Source: Romanomermis culicivorax (Eukaryota; Nematoda; Enoplea; Mermithida; Mermithidae). Taken from it: a DNA stretch of 64,000 nt. The first letter of the stretch is position 1. Each line of letters starts with the position of its first letter. Location of the stretch: the NCBI GenBank assembly GCA_963922205.1, contig CAWUHX010000077.1:868001-932000 (forward strand), written 5' to 3'. Both the position numbers and the translations under genes were made by a program. The notes beneath the pieces are model-generated. The model saw only the letters and a program-made list of their open reading frames with translations. It did not search any database and was not told the origin of the DNA. Below are positions 12,201-21,700 of this stretch, piece by piece.

Positions 12201-15200
12201 ATATGATATAATCAATGAGCAGTGTTAAAAATGACAATCGCTCATAAATTATGAGACAATTTACGAAGGGAGAAACAATGCAAAATGCAGCTGCATTCTT
12301 GAACCAAAAAAAGAAGACCGCGAGTAAAATATTTTCATTCCAGTGGGAAGTTTAAGAACGTTGTTACTATAATACTACTTTCAAATGGCAGTGATTTCAA
12401 CTGAGCGTGCGATTAAGTACAGAAAAAATATTTATTCAATGTACAAAGGCGCTGAAAAAATATTTGTACAGATCCAAAAATCTTCATCTCGTACAAAAAA
12501 ACAGTTCTTCTCGTAATCGAAAGCTAGTCATTCAGATTTTATTGTTTATTTTAGAGACCTTCTACAATCAGAGTGGATCAAGTTGATCGCGCTATACTAA
12601 ACGATTATTCCAGGCCCTATCAGTCTTATTATCCAACGTTGATTCACTTCGGCGTTCGGCCATCAGTTTTAACTTATACGGGTAATCCAGAATATCAACA
12701 AGCCTGGAAACACTTTGTCAAATTTCGACATTTATTATCCATGAAATCGAAATTGACTCCAGACGACAAAATGAAGTTGGCCCAGAAAGAACAAAATTTA
12801 TTGAGCTTGAAGGCTAAAACGTATTTATTTTGTCAATTTTTTTGTTCCCTAGTTTTCGTAGTTTTTCGTTGCAGAAATATGAAGCGGGACGTTACGGTTG
12901 AAATTTCCAGCGAAGGATTCTACAGGACCGGTCTTTATCCTGATGTGGTCCAAGTAAATAATTTGTTGATTCTTCATCTTGTCATCAGAATCAGCCTCCT
13001 CGGGTTCGTCGAGTAAAGAGAGACACGATGGCTGGTATACATGCTCTATAAATTCGTAAAGGATATATGTATAGAAAAAACGGCTGAATACCAGAAGAAA
13101 CTAAGCCTATTAAATGGAAGAGTATTCAAGTCTGAACGGAAAACTTAATAATTAGTTGACGTCCATTAGCATGACCAACAACAACGACACGCGAAAGCGT
13201 CGACGTCAACAAAGTCTCAAAACAATCTGTTTCAAGTTCCATATTCCTCTAAACAGCTTGCAATACCATGTAGACCGAAAATTCACTCGACCAGGCTTTT
13301 TCAGTCATTTTAGGGGCCTGGGTCCCTCAAAGTTTGGAAATGGCTCCTAAAATTTTAGGTCTAGGAGTCATCTTGGCTCCTAAAATTTTGGCTTATCAAT
13401 TTATATTATAGTGAATTGTAGTTATTTTTCTTCAATTTTAAATTGAAAGTAAGTCTTTTACATGCTCCAAAATCATGAAACATCGGAAACTTTCTGGCGC
13501 TTCGCGCCGGATCTCATTATATAATTTTTCGAATTAGTGTAATCACCATTTTTCTACCATTCAAACTTTCTAGGGGAAAAAAATTCCCGACAAGAGGAAA
13601 AAATATGAGGGTTCAACATGGAAAAGATGAATTTTGGTGCATTTATAGATCAAAATCTCTTTTTTTCCATTTTTCATAGCTTTTCATAACAAATTGTACA
13701 TGGGGCTGTCAGATCCACGCTTTAATGTTCGAGTCCTGCTATTGTAAACCAAAGTTATCATTTTCCAGCACGGTTTAATGATGCTTGTGATGTTTTGTCA
13801 TATTCGATTTCATTATTCATTAGAAGTATTCGAAAAGGATCGAATAAAGTACAAATTTAAAAATAAAGCCTTACTCGAGGTATGTACGAGTAATTCTGTC
13901 CGATATCTAGAATTTTGCTGGTTCAGAATTTTCAGATGAGTTGTTTTTTAAGCTGGCGTTTACACATCCTTCTTATTTGTCTAATTACGGTACTAATCCC
14001 GATCATGCCCGAAACGTTCTAAGCAACTGCGGCATTCGTCAACCAGAATACGGCGATATCAAGTCGAAGCAAGTTTTTTCTAGGAAAAGAGGTAGCAAAA
14101 CGTTAACTATCTCCTTTTCTGCACTAAAATTTGTAGAATAATCCACTATTTCTTAGGTATAAACACTTTAATTGATATCATGTCAAGATTCGGGTCCGAC
14201 AAAGTTAAGCAATCACTGGTGCAAAATAACGAGCGCTTAGAGTATTTAGGCGATGCTGTTGTCGAATTTCTGTCGACGTAAAATTCTGGAAAATCTTGTT
14301 AGATTCATAATATAATGTGTTCAAAAGTTTTTCTTTTCCAGCATTCACTTATTTTTTATGTTCCCCGATTTAGAAGAAGGTGGTTTGGCGACATACAGAT
14401 CGTCTATTGTTCAGAACAAGCATCTGGCGGTGCTCGGAAGGGTGAATATTTCAATCCTTTTAATATGCATTCTTCATGCTGAATTATGTATAATGGTATG
14501 AAATCAATATAAAAGATGCATTGACAAGCGAAACAAACTTAAAAACCAAAAAATGTACTTAAGTTTATATCACTTTTGAGGTATACTGGTTTTCTGTTTG
14601 GAAGTGGTTTGCATTCAGATATCATAGTCGTCTTGACATACGTTAAGTCTCCGAACACGCTATGCCTTGAATGTTGGTTGGAAAAGTACAGACTTGGAAT
14701 CATTTGTCTGAAAACTTGAGTAGTTCGTTTTCAGGCCCTTATACGCTAGTTATAACATGTTAGATTTTCAGAAAATCGGTTTAGAAGATTACATGCTCTA
14801 TGCGCACGGGCCGGATTTATGTCACGAAGCCAATCTTCGTCACGCTATAGCCAACGCCTTCGAAGCTGTAATGGGTGCCATTTTCCTGGACGGTGGTATC
14901 GATGTTGCCGACCGTATTTTCGGCAATATACTTTTTAAACTTGACGAAGAACCGGATACAAATTATGTTTGGTTTAATTTGCCGAAACACGCTTTACAGG
15001 TGAAGATTGATTCTCTATATGATATTTTTTGGGATGTCTTTTAAAGAAGTGCCGAAAATCTTCCTGTCCTGAATTATTTTACGAGATTTTTTAGCAACAA
15101 GAACCTGACGGCGATCGACATTGGGTCGAACAAGTTGAAGCTTTAAGAAACTTGGAAGACTTCGAAAAACGAACCGGTATAACCTTCCGGCATATCAGGT

Positions 15201-18200
15201 TGTTAGCCAAAGCTTTCACGCGAAAGAATGTAGCCTATAATAATCTGACGATGTGAGATAGGTTGTCGAAGTCAACTCGTTGTTATACAGATTTTTTTCA
15301 GGGGTCATAATCAGCGCCTTGAATTTCTGGGTGATACCGTCTTACAGCTAGTCACGTCTGAATATTTGTACAAACATTTTCCTGAACATCATGAAGGTCA
15401 CTTATCGGTAAGAATGTATTTTTTGGTGAAATTTTCTTGCTGCTTTTTGCCAGTCGTTCCCAATGTCGTAAAGCTAGGTATGTGTAAAATCCTATATGAT
15501 CAGGCTAGTACTTACCTCCGTACCGTGACCTTTTTTGCTCGCTGCTCGCCGTGTTACGTCTGGGAGGATGCTGTATATTTGTGTGGTTCCTGAATACAAT
15601 ACGTGTACAGCGATGTATGTACAAATCGTTTGTATCCCAGTAACGTGGGCTGTTTCGCATCATCACCGTATAAAATGTGCACCAAACTTGTTTTTTCACG
15701 TCGAATCCTCAACATTTTTCCGCTTTTTTCACGTCGAGTCCTCAACATTTTTCCGCTTTCCAAAAGTTTTTTAAAAACGCACATTTGGGGTAAAATCAAT
15801 GCATTGTCCAGTCCAAATAATTCCAGAGTAGTATTCGGTGCGAGACGCCACAAAATTTTCCGATCTTTTTGATTCTACAGCCTGGAAAACTGTCTTCTAA
15901 CAATATAATGTCGACGAAACGTCTTTCGACTTTAAACGAAAATACCAAAAAATTTTTGTACGGAGCCAAACATGTTGTTTAGCCCAAAAGTCACACATCA
16001 AAACCGGCTATGCAATATTTGCATCTTAAAAGCTGTGGGCACCCTCAACGTATTGTTCTATCAATCCTTCTAAGAGTACCCGCTTACCCATTTCCTTCGA
16101 TTTGGCTTACCCATTATGACACTTCCTAAAATTTTGTGTACCAACAAGTAATTTTTCTCCCATTACACTCGACCAGTAAATCATTTTTACCAGGGTAGAG
16201 AAGTAATTTCCAAACGTTAGACTGTGATAATACCCCCATATACCCCTATGAGTTGGTATATTTTTCGCTCAGGACAGTAAAAACCTGAGATTTTTGATAG
16301 TCATTCTGTGTTTACTCCAACTTGTGCAAATTTTTTTTGCTGCATTTTCATTAATCAGTTTTAAATTTATAAAAAAATTTGACAGTATGGCAACCAGTAA
16401 TTTGCAGGTTGTGTTGAAAATTTGCTGCAAAATGTTTGCATAAGTCAGTCATTTCATTACATTGTTTAAAATATAGGTCTTTTTCCTAGCTTCTACGCAG
16501 TTGCCTTGTAAAAAATAAAACTCAAGCTGTTATATGCGACGATTTGGGTATTACGAAGTATATTATTCAACCGTCCGTTTTCTCTAAGTCGGGCGTCGGC
16601 GATTTAAGAATGAAAGATAAAGCCGATTTAGTTGAAGGTAAACGCGAATTTATATATTATTGAGGTTGAAAAAATTTCGAGTTTTTTGCAACGTATACGT
16701 AAAAACACGCTTGTTTATTCAAATAACATTTTATATTTTTGTTTGCAGCTTTTCTGGGTGCGCTTTATGTGGACCGCGGTTTAGATTTTTGCAAAACGTT
16801 TTGCAGAGTTTGTTTGTATCCCAGACTAAAAGTAAGTTATGTACCGTAAAATGCAAGAAAAGCAAGATCTTATCTTAATTTTTCGATTCGGGTTTTCTTT
16901 TATGATTTCGAATTTGAATCTGATGACAATTTACAGACTTTTGATCGAGAGTTTAGAATAAATACGCCTTCATGCTTTTTCTAGTATTTTATCGTGTCCC
17001 AAAAATGGAACGATCCAAAATCTCAGCTGCAACAGTGTTGTCTCACAGTACGCAATCCAGATGGCGGAGAACCCGATATTCCCATTTATAAAGTCATATC
17101 AATCGAAGGCCCGACTAATACGAGAATATATCAAGTGGCGGTCTATTTCAAATCCAAACGATTAGCAGCGGGTGAAGATCGTTATACTTTTAGATCAAAT
17201 TTTCGACTTTTTTTGAAATTTCAGTGGGAAAATGAGCAAAGCTAAAGTCTTGGTATTCTAATTACAGTATTGCAGATGCTTACCTATAGTCAAAATTATG
17301 TATGGTAGTGATCCACAACAGTTGTTAAGTCGAGTAGCTTATTTAACATCGATGTTGCTTAGCTTTGCTCAACAGATCAAATTTCTCATCGACCCTAATA
17401 CTCCTAATTTGTTTAGATGCTGTAACGTGATTTTTTAAAGCCAATGTTTATGTCTGAGTAATCTCAAAATTTTGAGATTATGACCTCCTAAAATGGGCCA
17501 AAATGCATCTTTGCTGTATCCGATGTGATCAAACACATAACTCAAAAAATCCTGCACCAGTGCAGAAGTCGCAAAAAAAATTTTACAGGAAGCCCAAAAA
17601 GTCTGCACTGTGCAGAAAAAACACTCTGCTGTCAATTATGCTTTTGGATTTTTTAGATTTAAATGACATCATATTGATCAAGTAGGTAGTAGCGTCATAA
17701 AATCAATTTATAACTAAATGTATTGTCAAAAACAGCTTGAATTTTTATTCTTAACTTTAATATTTATATGTAGCACCCGTTCATCCGGTCGAAAATCAAA
17801 TGCGCAGCAGAAATTTTTAAATCGTGTACCAGTTTTTTGTGTTAGAAATGATCTGGTGAGTATATCAAAAATGCGCTTTCATCATGTCCTATTTGTAGGC
17901 TGCGGCCATAGCGTCCAAGAAGCTGAAATGAAAGCCGCCGAAGAAGCTTTAATTAAGTGTTCCCATTTATTTCCGCATCTACAAAAACAGCGGCACTTCA
18001 TGAAACGAAAATTTCAAAGTTATGACCCCATGGGCTACAATACAAATCGCCGGCGCCTGTCTTCGTCGCATCGTTACCGTCGACCCGACAGTGAATGCGA
18101 TCAACAAGATTATCAAATGGATGACTGTAGTATTGGTGACCAAGAAAAAAATCAATGTAAAATGCCAGAAAGGCGTTCAGCGTTGAACTTAGTAAGAGCC

Positions 18201-18293
18201 AATTGTCACTCGTATCGAAGAAAAATGACTGGATTGGGAATAGTGGGACGTTTGGGGCTTGTGCAAAAGTCGAAACTGGGAAAGCGAGACTAG
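5208..18293 (+). CDS. DROSHA: Drosha, nuclear RNase III of the Microprocessor (22 exons)
   Basis: Drosha cleaves primary microRNA hairpins in the nucleus together with DGCR8/Pasha. Exons, all with GT/AG borders and matching phase: 5208-5344, 5388-5646, 5702-5894, 6054-6262, 6596-6676, 7288-7374, 7436-7525, 7986-8057, 8171-8581, 12555-12820, 12875-12953, 13769-13879, 13953-14091, 14157-14277, 14342-14441, 14772-14999, 15095-15252, 15302-15407, 16490-16637, 16749-16831, 16985-17171, 17899-18293. They sum to 3660 nt, 1219 residues plus stop. Domains in order are an acidic/serine N-terminus, the central platform domain, RNase IIIa, RNase IIIb and a dsRBD. Known animal Drosha proteins are somewhat longer (about 1300-1400 aa), mostly in the N-terminal P/RS-rich part. 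The 5' end here may therefore be incomplete, and the ATG at 5208 is only the first in-frame one seen. Confidence 0.95.
6596..8581 (+). CDS. DROSHA: Drosha exons 5-9: central (platform) domain
   Basis: Exon 5 (6596-6676) reads [20 protein letters not shown], a hallmark of Drosha just after the HPxRLH motif. Exon 6 (7288-7374) and exon 7 (7436-7525) are separated by a 61-bp intron and give [15 protein letters not shown], then [15 protein letters not shown]. The long open reading through that intron is not conserved and is best taken as intron. Exon 8 (7986-8057) is only 24 codons ([11 protein letters not shown]). Exon 9 (8171-8581, 137 codons) includes [11 protein letters not shown] and [10 protein letters not shown] and ends [11 protein letters not shown]. 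This domain clamps the basal stem junction of pri-miRNA in known Drosha structures. Confidence 0.92.
8765..9290. repeat. Degenerate CCAACTAA/CCAACCAA repeat in Drosha intron 9
   Basis: A run of imperfect short units of the type AACCAACTAACCAA, AATCAATGAA and CAGGGAATCAA continues for about 500 bp on the plus strand. The strand bias is strong: the plus strand is A/C-rich. The period is irregular, with words of about 4 and 8-12 bp. There is no open frame of note. Confidence 0.75.
9693..9770. repeat. Tandem duplication, two 39-bp units
   Basis: The units 9693-9731 and 9732-9770 both begin GATCTTCTTATATAGCAC and differ at about one position (TGAATAAC versus TGAACAAC). This is a recent local duplication within Drosha intron 9. 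Confidence 0.9.
9771..10669. other. Intronic AT-rich sequence, nothing recognised
   Basis: This part of Drosha intron 9 has no conserved protein match in any frame and no clear repeat ends. The open frame at 9952-10173 has no recognisable motif and is probably chance. A stretch around 10120-10220 is slightly richer in G/C. Confidence 0.4.
10670..10830 (+). repeat. Dispersed repeat with GGCGC-TTT-GCGCC hairpin
   Basis: It contains AAAAGATGCATTTTAG, then a T/A-rich spacer and the hairpin at 10809-10821. The same layout is seen at 1-236 (inverted), about 13480-13680 and 17430-17530. The upstream part has a TGTGGAAAAA repeat (10672-10735) that is partly palindromic. It is likely a non-autonomous mobile element fragment. 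Confidence 0.5.
11565..11743 (-). repeat. Possible SINE body with internal duplication
   Basis: Two related segments follow the tRNA-like head on the minus strand: GCGGGGACAGGTTGCTTCAA (around 11705-11725) and GCGGGAACAGGTTGCCTCAA (around 11585-11606). The base composition is well above that of the surrounding intron. No poly-A tail or target-site duplication was identified. Confidence 0.4.
11744..11816 (-). tRNA. tRNA-like sequence (anticodon GGT by position), possible pseudogene or SINE head
   Basis: Read on the minus strand, 73 nt fold as a full cloverleaf: acceptor GCTCGGT/ACAGAGC (one G-A mismatch), D arm GCTC-9-GAGC, anticodon stem TGCGG/CCGCA, five-base variable loop, T arm CCGGG-TTCAAGT-CCCGG. 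Both internal promoter boxes (TTAGCTCAGTTGG and GGTTCAAGTCC) are intact. The anticodon loop ACGGTGG has C instead of the near-universal T at position 33, so a working threonine tRNA is doubtful. Downstream (11565-11740) lies a GC-richer stretch with an internal duplication, which points to a tRNA-derived SINE. Confidence 0.55.
12136..12215. repeat. 15-bp perfect inverted repeat
   Basis: TTGATTATATCATAT at 12136-12150 is the exact reverse complement of 12201-12215, with a 50-bp loop between. The element lies in Drosha intron 9, about 340 bp before exon 10. It could be a small palindromic MITE or a cruciform-forming site. Confidence 0.8.
12555..13879 (+). CDS. DROSHA: Drosha exons 10-12: linker and helix before RNase IIIa
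   Basis: Exon 10 (12555-12820) reads [12 protein letters not shown], then [20 protein letters not shown] and a [13 protein letters not shown] helix. Exon 11 (12875-12953), after a 54-bp intron, gives [19 protein letters not shown]. Exon 12 (13769-13879) gives [20 protein letters not shown], matching the helix that leads into the first RNase III domain. Phases 2, 0 and 0 join cleanly. The intron before exon 10 is about 4 kb and that before exon 12 about 0.8 kb. Both contain repeats. Confidence 0.93.
13330..13700. repeat. Dispersed repeat with GGCGC-TTC-GCGCC hairpin in Drosha intron 11
   Basis: A duplicated GGCTCCTAAAATTTT word (around 13342 and 13375) is followed by the hairpin at 13496-13508 and GAAAAGATGAATTTTGGTGC near 13620. 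The arrangement matches the other copies listed at 1-236 and 10670-10830. No coding capacity. Confidence 0.5.
13953..14999 (+). CDS. DROSHA: Drosha exons 13-16: RNase IIIa domain
   Basis: This first nuclease domain cuts the 3' strand of the pri-miRNA in known Drosha. Exon 13 starts [13 protein letters not shown] and holds [20 protein letters not shown]. Exon 14 ends in the catalytic signature [13 protein letters not shown], with the acidic residues Glu and Asp present. Exon 15 carries [20 protein letters not shown]. Exon 16 (14772-14999) carries [10 protein letters not shown] and the second catalytic motif, here [10 protein letters not shown]. It has Asn where bacterial RNase III has Asp, as in other animal Drosha RNase IIIa domains, and the Glu is kept. 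The introns are 65, 64 and 330 bp. Confidence 0.95.
15095..16831 (+). CDS. DROSHA: Drosha exons 17-20: RNase IIIb domain
   Basis: This second nuclease domain cuts the 5' strand of the pri-miRNA in known Drosha. Exon 17 (15095-15252) gives [20 protein letters not shown]. Exon 18 (15302-15407) has [20 protein letters not shown] and [11 protein letters not shown]. Exon 19 (16490-16637) has [20 protein letters not shown] and [10 protein letters not shown]. Exon 20 (16749-16831) completes [13 protein letters not shown]. Both acidic motifs (ERxEFLGD-type and ADLVEAFLGA) look catalytically competent. Intron 18 is 1.08 kb and holds short tandem repeats. Confidence 0.95.
15691..15756. repeat. Tandem duplication, two 33-bp units
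   Basis: 15691-15723 and 15724-15756 both start TTTTTTCACGTCGA and differ by a single base (GAATCC versus GAGTCC). It lies in Drosha intron 18. The overlapping open frames simply repeat [11 protein letters not shown]. Confidence 0.9.
16985..18293 (+). CDS. DROSHA: Drosha exons 21-22: dsRNA-binding domain and basic C-terminus
   Basis: Exon 21 (16985-17171) opens with the very conserved [18 protein letters not shown] and continues [16 protein letters not shown], the first half of the dsRBD. Exon 22 (17899-18293) supplies the C-terminal helix ([19 protein letters not shown]). A tail of about 100 residues then follows, rich in Arg, Lys and Ser, ending [13 protein letters not shown] and a TAG at 18291-18293. 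The tail is longer than in vertebrate Drosha. The 727-bp intron between the two exons contains a copy of the dispersed AAGATGCATTTTGG repeat. Confidence 0.93.
17430..17530 (-). repeat. Fragment of the dispersed AAGATGCATTTTGG repeat
   Basis: On the minus strand it reads CAAAGATGCATTTTGGCCC, then AGGTCATAATCTC and a short AAAATTTTGAGA palindrome. It aligns with 100-170 (minus) but lacks the GC hairpin. It lies in Drosha intron 21. Confidence 0.45.
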
Positions 18294-18781
18294 GTACGTG
18301 CGCCACTGAGCGCATTAACGCGCAACGTATTTTTAATCGGTCAATTTTTTCGACTAATCGAAAACACTTACGGTCTTAATGCAAGATTCGTATCACTTTG
18401 AAGAGAACTTGTCAGTTTGGAAAATTGTTCAGAATTATATGCGAAACTGATGAAGGTACCTTTTAAACGAGGTGAGTCATTCGATATCTTTTGTTAATTC
18501 TCGAAATTTTCATAAAATTTTTGGGATACGAGATCCTTTGTGACTTCGTTGTCAGACTGCTGTACTTACACAATCACACTTATTTATAGCACCAATGTTT
18601 TGATTTTTTTATTGAAAATGTATAACTTTGTGATTTTAAATTTTTCTATTTCTATCCGCAGTAAATATGTTTTTAATAGATGTTATTTTTCTCTTTTGAT
18701 TATACGTATTTCGCATTATTTTGTTGTTTCGATCATTCAACTTTCGAAGAGTAACGAATTTTTTCTTTCAGAGCTGTAAAA
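18294..18781. promoter_or_regulatory. Drosha 3' flank and presumed RBM42 promoter/5' UTR
   Basis: Only 488 bp separate the Drosha stop from the RBM42 start codon. A 3' splice site (ttttctttcag) ends at 18771, so the RBM42 start codon sits in an exon that begins at 18772 and follows a short 5' UTR intron. No canonical AATAAA for Drosha was found here. Promoter elements cannot be named from the sequence. Confidence 0.45.
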
Positions 18782-21700
18782 ATGAATCCGAATTCGGACA
18801 AAATACGAATGATGCAAGCCGAAATGGCAAGGTGGAGTTTTTTCCAATTCAACCTCGAAATTTGACAACTGACTTGGCGTTGCTTTTAGATTCGAAAATG
18901 AGATTTCTGGACCAATGCCAAGACCGCCTATGCCAAAGTTTGCACCGGGTATGTAAATGAGTCCGATTAAATTGAAAACTTTTGCCTGAGAATTTATATA
19001 AATACATTTTATTCAAAAATATATAATTGTCTGTTCGAAAATTAACGTTTCTACTAACATCTTTTCCGCAAATAGGTTTATTTTTATTGGCTTTCTCATC
19101 CATTGAGTTCTCGATTCTGTCCACTTTATTTTATGAATTCACTTTCTTACAGACGTCAGTCTCCAATTCGTTCCTCATTCCGTTCACAGGACGCCCGTTG
19201 GTGCGACCTACGCCCCACCAATGCTGCCAGCTCCTGGTCATAATGTTCCTCGACCACCTTTTCCGCCGGCCATCTCGGGGTTTCCGCCGCGACCGCGTCT
19301 ACCAGTAGTACCTGCGCCGACGTCCACGGTCGTTATTGAAGGTGCTCCAACGAGGTGAGAGAAAAGTTTTCTCCATAGGTCAAACGTTCTAAAACACAAA
19401 GTTTATCCCTAACCACTAGTTGTTGTCTTTTCGCTATTTTATTATGACTCTTAAACTTTTCACCGAAATTTAAATTATTTAATTGAACTGTTACGGATTG
19501 ATTGGTATCTAAAGTAAATCCCAAAATTTTTCATGTCCCGAATGGAAACAAAATCATGTCTAATTACTGTTGGCTACTCAAAGCTCCTGAAACTTTTTTC
19601 AGTAGTTTCAGAATGTGAGACCTTTTTGTTGACTTCGTGTTATATTTGAAAATTGAATGAGGAGTTAAAGACCCATCAGGCCATTACCTGTCCCAGTCCG
19701 TGAGTCAGAAAAAGAATAGAGAGTCAGCAAGAGAGATAGCCAGGAATCGTCCTTAATGCATGTGTTTCCTAACACCCACGCTTACCCGAAAAAGAACTAA
19801 AACTTAAGTACTTAAACCCACAAATACCTAATAAAACACTCACAAAAAACCAAAAACGAATGGTTGCCCAATGGCGACTAGTAACAATAAAAGATAGGGA
19901 CGTGGTTATACACACGTTTCACCCGTGCAGGGAATGATGAAATAAAGGGCACATGGAAACTAAAGACTAATCAAATAATACTAATGAAAAACAGTGTTGC
20001 CAGATGGAATTATTAAAAACCCGTCATTTTTTTCGAAAAAAACCGAAAATCCCGTCACATCCCGTCACATAAATTTTGAAACCCGTCACAAACCCCGTCA
20101 ACGAAATTATAAAAAAAACTAATACATAATCGATACAAACGTGAGAAATAAAATGGAAAAGCGTATATTCAACAACTTTATTCAATATCAACACATTCAA
20201 TAAGCTCAATTGCACAAAAGATGTCATTTTCTATCGAATTAATTGAAAATTTGTGCAGAGCCTCCGGCCGACCCTCTCGTTTTTGCAAAATTACCTTAAA
20301 TTCCTAAAAAAAATCCATAAAAAATTTGGGCAGAGCCTCCGGACGACCTTCTCGTTTTTGAAGTATTACTTTAAATTTCTATAGAATTAATTAAAATTTT
20401 GGGCTGAACAATCAATTAAGTGCATGTTAAAAAAGCAAAAACCCAAAAGTTTACGATTTGTCAGCCCCTGCTAGAAATGCATACCCGTAGATAACAAAAA
20501 AAACCAATAATTAACCAATAAATGCAGCATAAATTGGTTCGAAACGGCATCATCAACATATATTCACGCCTCACGGGTTCTGATTTATTTTTTAAAGTAT
20601 GGAATGTACCCATGGTTTCTTTTTTGTGCACAATGCATATTTTTTCAGGTCCTTGCACAAATTTTTTGCATCTAAATGTGCAATTGTATATACTTATAAC
20701 GTTACGTGCACAAATTTAAGTGGGTGTGCACAGCCGGTGAACAAAAAACGACCAAAATTCGTGCATAAAAAAGAAACACTGAATGTACCTAAGCCTACCT
20801 TACCAATTACACTTTCACTTTAAAGCATAGTTTTTACTTGCAATCTTAAATATAATCACATTTCCAACTTCGCCAAAAAATCGATAATAAAAAAACACCA
20901 AAAATAAAAATAAATAAACAGTATACTATGCAATACATCGTAAACCAAGCCAACCCAAATGTATGGAAATATCTCAATCCGTCAAAAACTCATTCCCGTC
21001 ACACAACCCGTCAATATCGTCAGATTCCCGTCAATTCCGTCACAAATAGTGAAATACCGTCACAAATCCCGTCATTTTTTCATCCCGTCAAACTTCCCGT
21101 CAATTGCCTCGTTTCCCGTCAAAATTGACGGGAACCCGTCACATCTGGCAACACTGATGAAAAACTCATGCGCACACCTGCCGAATCCACCTCCTACAGT
21201 AAACAGCCAGGAATGGCCCGCAATGCTTCATCCGAACTGTACCTGCGGGCGCTTCTTCGAGAACGACAATATTACGAAATTGTACAAAATCGCGGAAAAC
21301 ACACTACAACACTCGTAGTTGTGTTTTTCGATTTATACATGCGCCAATGTTTAACCGAAATGAAAAAATAGATTTTCGGGAGTTTTCACTTGTGAATACG
21401 ATAAATAACTAAATTTCAATATTTGTCAGTCCGTTGCTATTTTCGGCTTGGAGAAGTAGAATTGTTTAAATCTTGATGTCCGTGAGACTTTAATGTATTG
21501 ATGTGGATGTCAATTACGAATGCATTTCCGATTCGTTCATGTAATTGAGAAAAGTGCTATAGGAGTCCACCCTCTGAAAGTATTAGGTGGTGACCTCAGG
21601 ATTTATCAGTGATATGGCTATCTTAAGGCTAGTCGTAGAAAACCCATTCTTTGTGACAAAAAAGTTGAGAAATTTCATTTTTGTAGCAAATCGGCTAGGA

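Noticed and set aside
12821-12874. Open frame through the 54-bp stretch between Drosha exons 10 and 11
   Set aside because: [15 protein letters not shown] is not part of the family, while GT/AG splicing gives the conserved NMKRDVTVE in phase.
15505-15872. Overlapping open frames on both strands in Drosha intron 18
   Set aside because: They are caused by a 33-bp tandem duplication and GC-richer intron DNA. No motif, and conserved Drosha exons flank it.
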